Part shown: positions 22,061 through 33,369 of the stretch, in pieces | Layout: the number at the start of each line of letters is the position of its first letter | Numbering within the stretch: the first letter of the stretch is position 1 | Assembly: GCF_905147045.1 (NCBI RefSeq) | Contig: NC_065910.1 | Span: 1,054,001-1,118,000 of the forward strand | Origin: Nymphalis io | Lineage: Eukaryota; Arthropoda; Insecta; Lepidoptera; Nymphalidae | DNA: 64,000 bases | Direction: 5' to 3' | Made by a program: the position numbers and the translations under genes | The notes under the pieces: generated by a model | What the model saw: the letters and a program-made list of their open reading frames with translations, nothing else | Told to the model about the DNA's origin: nothing | The model's database searches: none

Positions 22061-22263
22061 TAAACTCAATTAATGTTTGGGGTTTGTGGTTTGTTTTAGA
22101 CATAATTAGAGATCTTTCATACATGTAACAAGTTATTTAACATAATGTATTCTATAGTCTGGTTTCGGATAACTGAATAAAAAAGAATGCAGATACACTA
22201 AAAATAATGTAAATCTAATCAATAAAAAGATACAACAAATCAGTGCATTTGATTACTACCTAG
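22061..22263. other. AT-rich non-coding DNA
   Basis: Nothing recognised. Confidence 0.4.
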
Positions 22264-22304
22264 TTTTTTTTATAGAATAGGAAGGCGGACGAGTATAAGG
22301 GCAC
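22264..22304 (-). repeat. SINE-A, left part, interrupted by LINE
   Basis: TTTTTTTATAGAATAGGAAG and GCGGACGAGTATAAGGGCAC are the A-tail end of a reverse-oriented SINE-A. It continues at 25771 with GATCGTAAGTGGTCACCAAC. Confidence 0.8.
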
Positions 22305-25300
22305 TTTTTTTTTTTTTTATATTCGCCGGGAGGGCAAATGACTCTACTCCACCTGTTGGTAAGTGGTAGTAGAGTCCAAACGCGACGACGGCCAGTACAG
22401 ACGAAAAACGTTCTGCACTAGCCGCCTTCGCCTTGCCGGCCCGCAAGATGCCTCTTCACGCCTCGTTTGAAGGAACCCGGGTTGTAAGAGGAGGGGAACA
22501 CGTGAGCTGGCAAGGAATTCCATTTTTTGGAAGTGCGACAAAGAAAGGAGTTGCCAAATTTCTTTGTTCGCGATAGAATTGATGTCACAGTTAGACGGTG
22601 ACATCGAGAACCAGCTCGCGTGGACTTAAGAAGGAAGGGGGAAGCAGGAATTAGAGAGAATAATTCCTCAGAGCTATCGTCGTGATACAGTCGATAGAAA
22701 GCGCTCAGTGCTGCTATCTCACGACGCAATTGTAAAGGTTCAAGGGTGTTTGTGACCTTTACGTCGCCAATAATGCGTACGGCACGTCGCTGCAACCGGT
22801 CCAAGGCCTCAAGTAGGTACTTAGCGGAGCCATCCCAAAGGTGCCAGCAATATTCCACGCAAGACCGTACCTGTGTTTTGTACAGCAGGCACAGTTGTTG
22901 TGGCGTGAAAAAGCGCCGCACCTTGTTCAGAACTCCGAGTTTCCGTGAAGCTGTTTTTATAACAGCCTCGATGTAATCCTTTGGACAAAGGTCGCAGCGA
23001 ACGTCAATCCCCAGCATGGCGATTTTGCTTTGCATCACCAGCGGAGTACCACAGAGGGAGGGAAGAGGGGAAAATGTTCACTTTTTCGCCGTGAGAGCGC
23101 ATACCTGTGTTTTCTTGGCATTAAACTCAACAAGATTATCAGAGCCCCATTTGGCGATGAGCTCTAACGTCCTATCGAGTTCAATGACAAGATTCTCCCG
23201 CCTCTCCTCAGTTTCCGCCCGCCCAGCCACTGCGCGTCCGTGGTATCCACCATGCACTGTACTATCATCTGCATAGCAATGTATGTTCCCAAGGGAGAGC
23301 ATATCATTGATATGCAAAAGAAAGAGTGTGGGAGATAGCACAGATCCCTGGGGGACCCCAGCATTCACTACATAGAATTGTGAAGCGCAACCATCAACTA
23401 AAACACGAAGGCTACGCTTCTGTAGGAAGCTGGCAATCCAGGTGCATAGCTGAGCAGGCAGACCATATGCCGGCAGCTTGGAGAGAAGACTTCTGTGCCA
23501 GACCCTGTCGAAAGCCTTAGAGATATCGAGGCTGACAACCAACGATTCTCCATGCTTGTCGATAGCTTCACCCCAGAGGTGCGTTACGTACGCTAGAAGA
23601 TCACCTGTGGACCGTTTTGGTCGAAACCCGTATTGACGATCATTAATTAAAGAGTGATCTTCTAGGTAATGGATCAGTTGGTTGGTTAAAATCCGTTCCA
23701 TCACCTTAAAAAGTACTGAGGTGATAGCTATTGGCCGATAATTTGCCGGGTCAGACCGATCCCCTTTTTTGGGAACCGCTTGCACATTAGCTCTTCTTCA
23801 AGCCTCCGGCACACTTCCCGAAGAGAGAGAAAGTTGGAACAGGCGCGTTAACACAGGAGACAGCTCCGCTGCGCACTTCTTCAGCACTATGGCTGGTATT
23901 CCATCGGGACCGCTAGCTTTCCGTACATCAAGTGATTGCAGCTTCGCACGCACATCACGTTGCCTGATTTTAATGTCTGGCATCGTATGGCCACATGCAG
24001 GTATTGTAGGTGGCAGTGCACTACAATCATCGATGACGGAATTGTCGGCAAAGAGCTTAGCCAGGAGATTAGCTTGCTCTTGCGGACTGTGAGCTAGCGA
24101 TCCGTCCGGATTTCTGAGCGGTGGCAGCGAAGGTTGGCAGAAATTGTTTTGCGCAGACTTGGTCAGACGCCTGAAGCTACGGGAGCCCCTAGGATGCGAA
24201 ACAAGGTCATGACCAATCTGTACAATGCGCTGTGCATCCGCTCTCGTGTATGCCTTTCTACAGGACTTGGAATTTTTATTATAGTTTGCTTTCAGTGAGT
24301 CAATGTTAGATGCCCCGCTAATGCAGCCGTTGATCCACTTGCGATATGCCGCCTGCTTAGCTGATACAGCATCGGCACATTCACGAGTGAACCAACGGTT
24401 ACGCGTACTCCTACTGACGAGATCTGAGCTAGGAATGTAGTATTCCATTCCCAGCATGATCTCGCCAGCAACAGCAGCGGCACTAGCTGTCGGGTCATTC
24501 CCACTGAAGCAACGTTCCTTCCAAGGGACCGACGCATAGTAATCGCGCATACCGTCCCAATCCGCCGACTTATAGTGCCAAACGCGACGTTTGCATACCG
24601 CTAGTGGCGGCAGCTTGGCCTGTGGCACTCTGGTAGAAATAAGGCTGTGATCCGAAGAGCCAAGAGGAGCCTGAACCACAACCTGATATTCCACCGGGTG
24701 AGAAGTCAGCAGAAGGTCCAGTAGAGAAGGTGCTTGCCCATCAATGTCTGGGATCCTGGTGGGCTGATCAACCATCTGGGTCAAGTCATGTGTGAGAGCA
24801 AAAGCATGAGCAGTCCTTCCAGCAAGGTCAGTTTTGAGGGATTTCAACCAGGATTCGTGGTGAGCATTAAAATCCCCCAAAAACACCAATTCCTCGTTAG
24901 GAAATTGCTCTTGCGTAGCATCTGCCACCCGACTAAGATGGTCAAATAATCGGCTTGTCTCCAAGTCACCATTGTGGGATCTGTAGAGGCACACGTAGAC
25001 TTGGATCTGACGAACCAGGTCCACACGTACCACCAACATGGAGAAGGAGGGGTCCTCCAAGCAGCGCAGTCGGTGACAGCAAACATCCGTCCTGACGAAC
25101 AAGCATACTCCGGCTTTCGCTTTGAAGGATTCTTCAAGCGTGTAGCCGGGATAATTAAGGTAGCTGGTATCGGCAGGACGGAGTATTTGTGTCTCCGTGA
25201 GAAACAACATTGCTGGCCGTGCTGTCTCGAGATGGTGGTGGACAGCGTTGAGGTTAGTGTGGAGTCCTCGGATGTTAGAGAACTCGACCTCAAACAGCGA

Positions 25301-25770
25301 GGGTATGGTGGGGGTGTGCACCGCTGTACGACCGTTATTTCTGTTTTGTTGCGCCATTTGGGAAAAATAGAATGGAAAAGAGACGTGAAGCGAGCGATGT
25401 ATTGCCACGATAGGGATGGGCAAAGCGTGGAGGCGTGTTTCCCCAAGTGGTTGCCAAAAGGAAAAATACACTGACCCGCCGGACGGAAGGGCCCCCGAAC
25501 CCCCCCGGAAGTGGCCGCCGGGACCCCACCTACCGGTCACCAACCGGCACGACGGTCCACCCCGAGATTATGCGTGGCCTGGTGGGGCAGCCTCACGAGC
25601 TGGTTAGGCACGCTCGGGCCCCTGTACTATGCCACGGGCGGCCAGCGGAACAGCCGTTTCTTCGGGTCTCCCTGTCCGGCAGGTCAATACAGTTTCCCCC
25701 GGCATTGGTTCAACAGCCGTCTCCAATTGGACCAACACCCATCGCGGCAATACTCGCTCGGGCAATACTT
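22305..25770 (-). mobile_element. CR1/jockey-like LINE (family 1), nearly complete
   Basis: A 3.47-kb GC-rich block reading on the minus strand. It has an A-tail at the left (poly(T) 22305-22318), a 3' untranslated region to 22417, one long endonuclease/reverse-transcriptase frame to 25357, and about 400 bases upstream that could be 5' leader or the end of ORF1. It sits within a SINE-A. Two stop codons break the long frame. Whether the 5' end is complete cannot be judged from one copy. Confidence 0.85.
22418..25357 (-). pseudogene. LINE endonuclease-reverse transcriptase with two stops
   Basis: One 980-codon frame from the ATG at 25357, chosen because the frame upstream looks like leader. 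Residues 25-240 form an AP-type endonuclease with SNIRGL (N28), LTETQ (E55), GDFNAHH (D162) and SSDH (D236, H237). The RT follows, with LVVSLDISKAFDRVWH, NAGVPQGSVLSP and YADD (residues 695-698, codons at 23264-23275). The C-terminal segment has FTPQQLCLLYKTQVRSC. TGA codons interrupt it at 23798-23800, where a Trp is expected, and at 23078-23080. Everything else is in one frame, so decay is slight. Its former role was nicking the target and copying its own RNA at the nick. Confidence 0.85.
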
Positions 25771-26013
25771 GATCGTAAGTGGTCACCAACGCCCTTAGAC
25801 ATTGTAAGAAATGTCAACCATCGCTTACACAGGCAATGCGCCACCAACCTTGGGAACTAAGATTTTATATCCCTAGTGCCTGTAATTACACTGGCTCACT
25901 CACATACTTCAAACTGGAACACAACAATATCAAGTACTGCAGTTTTGAGATAGAATATCTGATGAGTGGGTGGTATCTACCCAAACGAGATTGCACAAAG
26001 CCCAGTAAACAGT
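25771..26013 (-). repeat. SINE-A, right part of the LINE-interrupted copy
   Basis: GATCGTAAGTGGTCACCAAC through CTTCAAACTGGAACACAACA to GCCCAGTAAACAGT. Collinear with complete SINE-A copies, continuing the piece at 22264-22304. Confidence 0.85.
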
Positions 26014-27049
26014 AGTCTTATATTGTTTACAATATAATAGTTCTGTTAGAACTAAATAACTTGCTATCCTTTTCAATCCCTCACTGTTGGAAAAGAAAGC
26101 GATATCTCAAGGCAAATTAACGTTGCCTAGAGATTGTGTTCGACAGTAATAGCAACACCATTAAATTATTGCATTCGTTCCTAATTTTGACGACCTGTGT
26201 GTGTTTACTGTAATGTATGTTTTGGTTCGTTTTGTATATGTGTGTATAAACGTGTGCCTTTTTTATATTTGTATTTGTGTGAGTCTTTATAAAATGGTCT
26301 CATTTTTTATCTATATCTTTGTTAAAAAAGTTGACAGGTTAGAGTAATGAAAAAGTAATATAATATAGGTTTTGTTTTTATTAAAGTTCTGAATCGTATT
26401 TACGATTTATCTTTATGTTCGTTATTTAAAATAGTATTGAACTGTAATTATTAAAATATGTTTACAGTGTATATTATTTATATTATTTTTTCATACATAA
26501 AATTATTTTTGGAAAGCTTATACGTTAAATTAATTACAACACAAATTTCGCTAACGTTCCTACGAAATTCTATAACGTATGGCTGTTATTTATTTACTCG
26601 TACGAAGTATACTGAACATACATTTAAAATTGTACCGTATTATCAACGTTATACCGTTCATATTTGTCAGATATAATTAATTAAGTCGAATTAAAAATTA
26701 AATGTTTCTGTCATAAAAGAATCTTACGATAAGCGTGAACTCTCGATTTCATCTACGAGATAAGCTTGACAAATTTTATTTTGCGTTTTGTTTAATATCA
26801 AATGAACTCTATATTTATACATATAAGATTGAAATTTGTACGATTATCAAAATCTTATTTACTACATGTCTTCCATCGAATTTATATGGAAAAATTTACA
26901 TGTTTACGTATTTTTGAGTTGGTATAAATAACTATAAGGCTGTTAGGAAGACTTGTTCGTTTTACATTCTGGGTTGACGCGAAATGATGGGTTTGCTAAG
27001 ATATCAATCTTAATAATGTCATAAAAATTTTGATATTTGTTTATGGGAC
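26014..27049. other. AT-rich non-coding stretch
   Basis: No gene or named repeat recognised. Reading frames of 60-72 codons occur at chance level for this composition. Confidence 0.4.
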
Positions 27050-27112
27050 ATACTTGTCGGCCTGTGTTCGTCCACTGCTGGACATAGGCCTCTCCCAGGG
27101 TAAGTCATTACG
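27050..27112 (-). repeat. RTE-type LINE 3' end scrap
   Basis: GTCCACTGCTGGACATAGGC and CTCTCCCAGGG match the minus-strand view of the RTE 3' end seen at 9060. Only about 50 bases remain. Confidence 0.55.
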
Positions 27113-27254
27113 CGCGATCTTTGTTTTTTAATGGATATATGGCCGACTCGTGTGCGGTGACGGCGAACCATATGCCAATAATTTTCGTAGAATGCAATGT
27201 ATTTAGAATACAATATATATATTTAATTTCTAAATACAGACTGACAAATTGGCA

Positions 27255-27472
27255 CATGGGATGGTATGTGGTTGCCACCACCTATAGAAATTGGCACTGC
27301 GAGAAATTTTAACCTTGGGAATGAGGATGTTACGTCTCTTGTGCCTTCAATTAGACTGACTCACTCAACTTTTAAAATGAAACACAATAATATTCATTGT
27401 TGCTATTTGGCTTTAAAGTATGTGATGAGTGGGTGGTACCAACGCACGCGGCTTTGAAAAAACCACTACGTA
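27255..27472 (-). repeat. SINE-A, degraded copy
   Basis: Diverged, but the order is kept: GAAATTGGCACTGCGAGAAA, AACCTTGGGAATGAGGATG, CTGACTCACTCAACTTT and GATGAGTGGGTGGTACC. Confidence 0.7.
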
Positions 27473-28020
27473 AAAGGGAACACACGTTACATTATTGAGT
27501 TCCCGTAAAATTAATGGGTGATTTTTGACATAAATAATACTTGACATAATAAATATTCATAAAGCATAGATAAAACATTATCGCTTATACCAATAAAGTC
27601 GAATAAAAATACAACTGAAGTAACTAAAATAATAACTGAAGAATTCAGTAAATTTAATTCTATATTCAGAAATACTGCCAATGTTAATTCCGTACTTCTT
27701 AATGATTTTTTATTAATTTCGTATTCGTCCAGTCGTTAAAATAAGTTTAAAAAAATCCACAAAGGCGATGTATATCCCGTAATCCGGGATAGCGCTCAGC
27801 GTTAAGATCCCGTCGTTTATATTTTATACGCGTTTAAAATTCATACTCGGTGTCATGTTGAAAGTTCACTTTGCTACCCTTTTCGAGGTTTTTACTAAGT
27901 ACGCGTTCATAATGGACTCGAGGCATGTAGACAAATTGAAAAATTTAATCAGAGTTTGTTTAAAATTTGCTATTTTGTTCTGGTAGAATAGAGGGGATAA
28001 ACACTAGGTTATGTGGGATT
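27473..28020. other. AT-rich non-coding stretch
   Basis: No gene seen. Confidence 0.4.
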
Positions 28021-28030
28021 TTTAACCCTA

Positions 28031-28185
28031 CCAACGGACATAACATCTTAGTTTCTAAGGTTGGTGGCGCATTGGTGATGTAAGCGATGGTTAACATTTC
28101 TTAAATGCCTATATCTATGGACGTTGGTGACCAGTTACCATCAGGTGGCCCATATGCTCGTCCGCCTTCTTATTCTACATATAAA
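28031..28185 (+). repeat. SINE-A, 3' half
   Basis: GGACATAACATCTTAGTTTC to CTCGTCCGCCTTCTTATTCT. It runs directly into a reverse SINE-C fragment instead of ending in a clean A-tail. Confidence 0.8.
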
Positions 28186-28252
28186 AAGAATCGAACCCAC
28201 AACCTTCGGCGTGAAAAGCAAGAATCTATCAACCACGTCAACCGGCTCGAGA
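28186..28252 (-). repeat. SINE-C head fragment
   Basis: GAATCGAACCCACAACCTTC (box B in reverse) and CCACGTCAACCGGCTCG. Only the tRNA-like head is present. Confidence 0.75.
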
Positions 28253-28439
28253 CCCCTTTTTAAGCAATGGGTGCCTCAAACACCGACTAAAGGTAAACCC
28301 TTTAGGAAAGCATATTAGTGTAAAACCAACTAACTAGCAAAGTAATACTCAAGCAGTGTTCGACATGTAAACGTCTGACAAAACTATTTTATGCCATTCA
28401 TAATGTCGACCTTGATGATGAGGTCCTCTCGACCGTTTA

Positions 28440-28733
28440 CCGCCACGGCGGCCGTTCTCAAGAGAGTCTAGCCAGTTAGGACATTATCCACTATACAGTT
28501 ATAATCCGATGGAACGGCAAACCGACACGCTGGAAAGAGTTCAGGCGCAGGATCAACTGCTTTACGTGATTATTGAGTCACGGTTATGTACTTCCGACTT
28601 CCAGACTTTGGGTAGCAACTGACAATTTTTCGACTGAAAAATCCAATAACTAAAAAACTAATCTTCTCAACTTGGGGTTCAGGCCCTAGACCTCTGGAAC
28701 TGTGACCGTGTAAACTAGCCACTACCGACGAGT
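28440..28733 (-). repeat. SINE-E, tRNA-derived, near-complete copy
   Basis: In reverse: TAATCCGATGGAACGGCAAA, GAGTTCAGGCGCAGGATCAA, GACTTCCAGACTTTGGGTAG, then a tRNA-like head with GGGGTTCAGGCCCTAGACCT (box B in reverse) and AAACTAGCCACTACCGACGAG. The GC-richer sequence at 28425-28470 may be its 3' part. Confidence 0.65.
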
Positions 28734-29556
28734 TATTTTTTTAAGGTTGGCATCCCTGAAAACAACATCAAGATCAAGCGAATGATGATGGCAAAGAATT
28801 CATTTGTTTCAAACTTATAATAACTAATTATCTTGTAGTGATATATAGATATATTATAAATAAATGCGATTAAGTTCTAACTATGTCTATAGAAGATATT
28901 GATCCACTCGTACTGTGTACTAAAATTAGGCCTTTGTCCATTCAGACTATACGTGATTAGATTGAACAAAGAGACAATGCCCGATCATTGTTTTGAACTG
29001 AATGAAATCCTCTCAAACCTCACAGGATAACTTTAAACCACCTAGACCTTTATGCAGAAGAATAATATATAATGATGCAGATGCACACATTCCGAACAGC
29101 TACGGGTAATGTATTGACTGAAAACCCTAATATTTTTATTTACCAGGATCAGTAGTCTTTGTGTAAGTCAGCTGCTAGAAATCTGAAAGTAACTCTGTCT
29201 GGCTGTTACGCTTTTATACATCTAACACCTACTCCTCTTCAACGTGGGCGTAGCTGCGGGAGAAAACTAGTTTTCTATAATGCAGCTTTTTCGTGTTGCT
29301 TTGTTGCATGTATATGTTATACATAAATTAATAAATCCCGTAGAACAGTTTTGCGTTACAGCATTTCGAGCCATCAATCAGAGAACTGGCTACGGAAATT
29401 CCTTAGTTACAAAATAACTTTCAGGATATTAAATACGTCAGTGTGCAGCGTCTGATTGCAATGAATGTAATTTCAAGACAATTTAAATTGTAATCGCAGT
29501 TGTCTGTTTGTTGTTTAAGGGAAAATATTTGTTAATAATTCAAATTAATCGCCTAG
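28734..29556. other. Non-coding stretch
   Basis: No gene seen. The piece at about 29185-29275 (CTGTCTGGCTGTTACGCTTT ... GTAGCTGCGGGAGAAAACTAG) looks like part of a common RTE-related dispersed repeat. Confidence 0.35.
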
Positions 29557-29812
29557 TTTTTTTTATAGAAAAGGAAGGCGGACGAGCATATGGTAAGTGG
29601 TCACCGACGCCCATAGACATTGGTATTGTAAGAAATGCTCGAATAATCCTAAAATGAAATGAAAATCGCTTAAATAGCCAATGCGCCACCAACCCACCTT
29701 GGGACCTAAGATTTTATTTTCCTTGTGCCCGTAATTACACTGGCTCACTCACCCTTCAAACTGGAACACAACAATACCAAGTACGGCTGTTTTGCGGTAG
29801 AATATCTATAAT
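29557..29812 (-). repeat. SINE-A, 5'-truncated copy
   Basis: TTTATAGAAAAGGAAGGCGG at the left, missing the CATCAGGTGG block, then AATGCGCCACCAACCC and TTGCGGTAGAATATCT. The first 60 bases of the SINE are absent. Confidence 0.8.
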
Positions 29813-29839
29813 ATATCTTGAACACGTAATCCAGTTATA

Positions 29840-30035
29840 AAGTCCACTAGTGTTTACCGGCGGTTTCGCCCGCATGTTAGGTAAGGGGAGAGATGTTATA
29901 AAAAAGTTTGTCCCTCCTTGGAGTTGAAGCTTGCTTTAAATCAAATTTCATTAAAATCGGTTCAGTGATATAGCCGTAAAAGCGTAAACAGTCTTCAGTC
30001 AGAGTTCCTTACGTATTTATACTATAAAGTATATA
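29840..30035 (-). repeat. Dispersed repeat with GTTTCGCCCGC end
   Basis: GTGTTTACCGGCGGTTTCGC, AATTTCATTAAAATCGGTTC and TAGCCGTAAAAGCGTAAACA are typical of a common lepidopteran non-autonomous repeat, possibly derived from an RTE LINE tail. Orientation is a guess. Confidence 0.45.
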
Positions 30036-30134
30036 GATATTGAGTAGTCTTACAAACAGTCAGTACAGAAAGTGGGGAAGATGATATGACTTAAGCACCA
30101 TGTCGGAAATAACGCGGCTTGATATTTTTTTATT

Positions 30135-30288
30135 TGATATCGAAAGGCAGATTAGCAAAGGGCCACCTGATGATAAGTGGTTACCACTGCCATTAGTCAC
30201 TGACACTAGTCACTGATGAGTCATATATGATAAGTGGGTAGCACTTACCCAGACGGGCTTACACAAATCCCTACCACCAAGTATAATA
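30135..30288 (-). repeat. SINE-A, copy with large internal deletion
   Basis: GGGCCACCTGATGATAAGTG and TGGTTACCACTGCCATTAG, then a jump to AAGTGGGTAGCACTTACCCA and CCTACCACC. About 150 internal bases are gone. Confidence 0.65.
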
Positions 30289-31149
30289 AGTACATACAAA
30301 CTATATTGCTTATTGCTTACAAAGGCAATCAATGTTAAAGAAACATAAATAATAATAATAATTTCGCTATATAACTTAGAAATATACATAATGCCATATA
30401 TATATATATAATAGTTAAAAACGAACATTATCGAGAGAAGAAGATCTGGCCTGTCGTCAAAAAGCAAACGTATGTAACTACGCCCTTGTCCAGCCCTTTC
30501 GGTGGCTTAATAAATTTATGAAATAATCCGGGACTCTTTCCCGCTTTCCGGGACGTTGCAATTAAAACGGCACGACTTCACTTTTGTTATTTTTGCATTT
30601 GACTTTGTGAATTTCCAGTTCTTTTTAATGAATGGACAAGTGTTTTTGGTTTGACTTTTTAGTTGCATGTTTAGCTTAAATGAGGTAATTTTGAATTTTA
30701 ACTACTCTTTGAATTTAATTAAGTTACTTATGAAATATATTTAATTGTCTTATACTAGCGAATGGCCAAATTTAATCAAATCAAATGTATTTTATTCAAG
30801 TAAACTTCATAATTAAACATTTTTGAATTGTCAATATTTTAACTCTACCGACGTTACTGAAAGCAGACTCTTTCAATACACGGTAGGAATCTTCCTAAAT
30901 GCTCTTTTAAAATGATCGGTTTTACAATGAGGTTATAGGTATTTAGAATCATTGTTCCTGGTCAGTCCCTTAAACAAGTTAACTAAGTAGATAGACATGC
31001 TATAGTGTCGTTGAATTTTCTTTAGAACTGCTCGAAAGGAACAATAGCATTATTATAACACGGGTTATATAAATAACCTATTAAGGATAAGTGTCACTCT
31101 TTGTAAATAAGTGTAAATAGAATACTAAACTGAGGGTATTTGTTATAAC
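30289..31149. other. AT-rich stretch with a repeat D scrap
   Basis: 30776-30850 starts like repeat D (AATCAAATGTATTTTATTCA) but lacks the hairpin block. A TA tract lies near 30395-30410. No gene seen. Confidence 0.35.
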
Positions 31150-31290
31150 AATACTATAGCAATAGTATTGTTATGTTCCCGTTTGGAGTGTGAGTGAGCC
31201 AGTGTCACAGGCACAAGGTCCATAGCATCTGAGTTCACAATTTTGCTAGCGCATTGGTGAAGTAAGGAAAGGTTAATATTTCTTACAGAG
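31150..31290 (+). repeat. SINE-A fragment
   Basis: GTATTGTTATGTTCCCGTTT, GTGAGTGAGCCAGTGTCACA, GCGCATTGGTGAAGTAAGG. The 3' end is replaced by the tandem duplication that follows. Confidence 0.65.
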
Positions 31291-31601
31291 TTTTCACTTT
31301 AGAAAAAAATAATTGTAATTTTAAATTTATTAGGTTTTTTCGTCAAAAATCATTTAGTTATTTTCATTTTCATGTACCGCAATCTGTTCCAATTCAGATA
31401 AGTGAATGCTTATGGGGAAAATTTTCATTCGACACAGGTTAATATTTCTTACAGAGTTTTCACTTTAGAAAAAAATAATTGTAATTTTAAATTTATTAGG
31501 TTTTTTCGTCAAAAATCATTTAGTTATTTTCATTTTCATGTACCGTAATCTGTTCCAATTCAGATAAGTGAATGCTTATGGGGAAAATTTTCATTCGACA
31601 C
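31270..31601. repeat. Tandem duplication, two 166-bp units
   Basis: 31270-31435 and 31436-31601 are the same 166-bp sequence, starting AGGTTAATATTTCTTACAG and ending TTTTCATTCGACAC. I find one difference (CCGCAATC against CCGTAATC). The first 18 bases come from the neighbouring SINE-A, so the duplication happened after that insertion. Confidence 0.9.
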
Positions 31602-33030
31602 ATGCAAGTATTCTTCACCATCTAACACGTAATGAATAATGAACACATATTAGCGTATGAAAGTATAAAAGTGATTGTCCAGTTTGAGTCGGCAATCAAT
31701 CGTTTAAAATTTACGTGCTTCAATTTGATTATATCTAATCATGCGGCAAGGTGGACCGGAGATTTGAAAAAGGTGGTTGGTTGGCGTTCGATGGCTTTCG
31801 TCCAGTAGTAGAGCAGAAGACGGCAATAAGCTGAAAAAAAAAATCATGTTTCGGGTAGAAAGTTTTATCTTAACGAAATTTCTTACAATACCCTTTTCCA
31901 GAGTTGTAATTCCAAAAATATCGACCTAATATCCGAGATACTGATAATTATTTCAGATAAGTGCGTAATGTAACTTTACGCGTACAAGAATCACTCTATG
32001 CTACATTAAGCCGAAGGTCAATTTAAATATGGCGATATGCTTGCAAAACCGGCGGCTCATTTACAAGAGCAAGTTACGTAGTGACGACGGTGAAGGTAAA
32101 ACTTTTTGGATGTCGATGTAAATTATAAATTAAGAATGGATTTCGCTTTTTTTAATAATACTAGTAATATTTTTTTTTCATCTTAATCCGTCCACTGCTG
32201 GACGAAAGCCTCCCCCATAGAACGCCAACCGTCCCGGTCTTGGACAGCACGCATCCATCCCTCCTACTTGTAATACTAGTAACTAAACTTAATAATACAT
32301 TATTTATTTATGCTTTTTTGTAAACAGTGTACAGAAGTTATATTAAAATAAATATTAATATAACTAAGTATAACGTACGTAAAGGCGACCTCATCGCTTA
32401 AAGCGATCTTTTCCAGGTAACCTCGTTTTAGAATAGCACGAGAAGGAAAAATCTAGGGATAGTGCGCTCTTACAATTAAAAGATACAAGTAACATAAATG
32501 AAACATATACAATTCATATATTTTATATGAACAAAAGATCATTAATATGTGCTTACATAAGTACTTAAATAAATTAATAACTACGTAATATGCGATACTA
32601 GTATTAATTAATATTTAAAATAATGAAACGATTTTGTGATTATTAGTTTATCGATAAATTTTATACAGCGCCAGCCCAACACTAGACTTTATTAAGATTG
32701 CCGGAATTATGCTAAAACCCTTTTTTCATAGCAGTTGGCGTAATAGGATACCTTAACTTCGATACGGTGTGATGTTATTAATATATTTTTTATCTCTACT
32801 GATTAATACGTATTGCCATTTTGTACTAAAATTATTAAAATCTTTTTCAAGGAAAGCCAGTAGTTGTCAGATGAATTGTTATAGAGTTAAAGTAATCTAA
32901 AATATTGCGGTTTTACTCATAAACGTTGATTATATTAACCAAGAGCCATAAGGATGATCAGTCAAGATTAGCAATTTAGCTTTATGCCCAACAATGTTGT
33001 GTTGCTATATATAGGGGACATTACTTAATA
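31602..33030. other. AT-rich stretch with RTE scraps
   Basis: 31741-31840 on the plus strand (AAGGTGGACCGGAGATTTGA ... A-run) and 32188-32270 on the minus strand (GTCCACTGCTGGACGAAAGC ... CAGCACGCATCCATCCC) are degraded RTE-type LINE 3' ends. No gene seen. Confidence 0.5.
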
Positions 33031-33045
33031 AGAGAATGTGTTTAA

Positions 33046-33355
33046 CCGTACCGTAACAGCCTGTGAATGTCCCACTGCTGGGCTAAAGGCCTCCTCTCCT
33101 CTTTTTGATGAGAAGGTTTGGAGCTTATTCCACCACGCTGCTCCAATGCGGGTTGGTAGAATTCACATATGGCAGAATTTCAGTGAAATTAGACACATGC
33201 AGGTTTCCTCACGATGTTTTCCTTCACCGTAAAGCACGAGATGAATTATAATCACAAAGTAAGCACATGAAAATTCAGTGGTGCTTGCCCGGGTTTGAAC
33301 CCACGATCATCGGTTACGATTCACGCGTTCTTACCACTGGGCCATCTCGGCTTTT
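33046..33355 (-). repeat. SINE-B, complete copy with 14-bp target duplication
   Basis: In reverse: AACAGCCTGTGAATGTCCCA at the left, GGGTTTGAACCCACGATCAT (box B in reverse) and GGGCCATCTCGGCT (box A side) at the right. GAGAATGTGTTTAA lies directly on both sides (33032-33045 and 33356-33369), a perfect target-site duplication. Confidence 0.95.
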
Positions 33356-33369
33356 GAGAATGTGTTTAA

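Noticed and set aside
24974..25860. Plus-strand frames of 140-166 codons opposite the LINE at 22.3-25.8 kb
   Set aside because: Shadows of the minus-strand endonuclease frame and its leader; no recognisable domain.
31270..31601. Possible CRISPR-like or satellite array
   Set aside because: Only two adjacent units with no spacers, in a eukaryotic context; a simple tandem duplication explains it.
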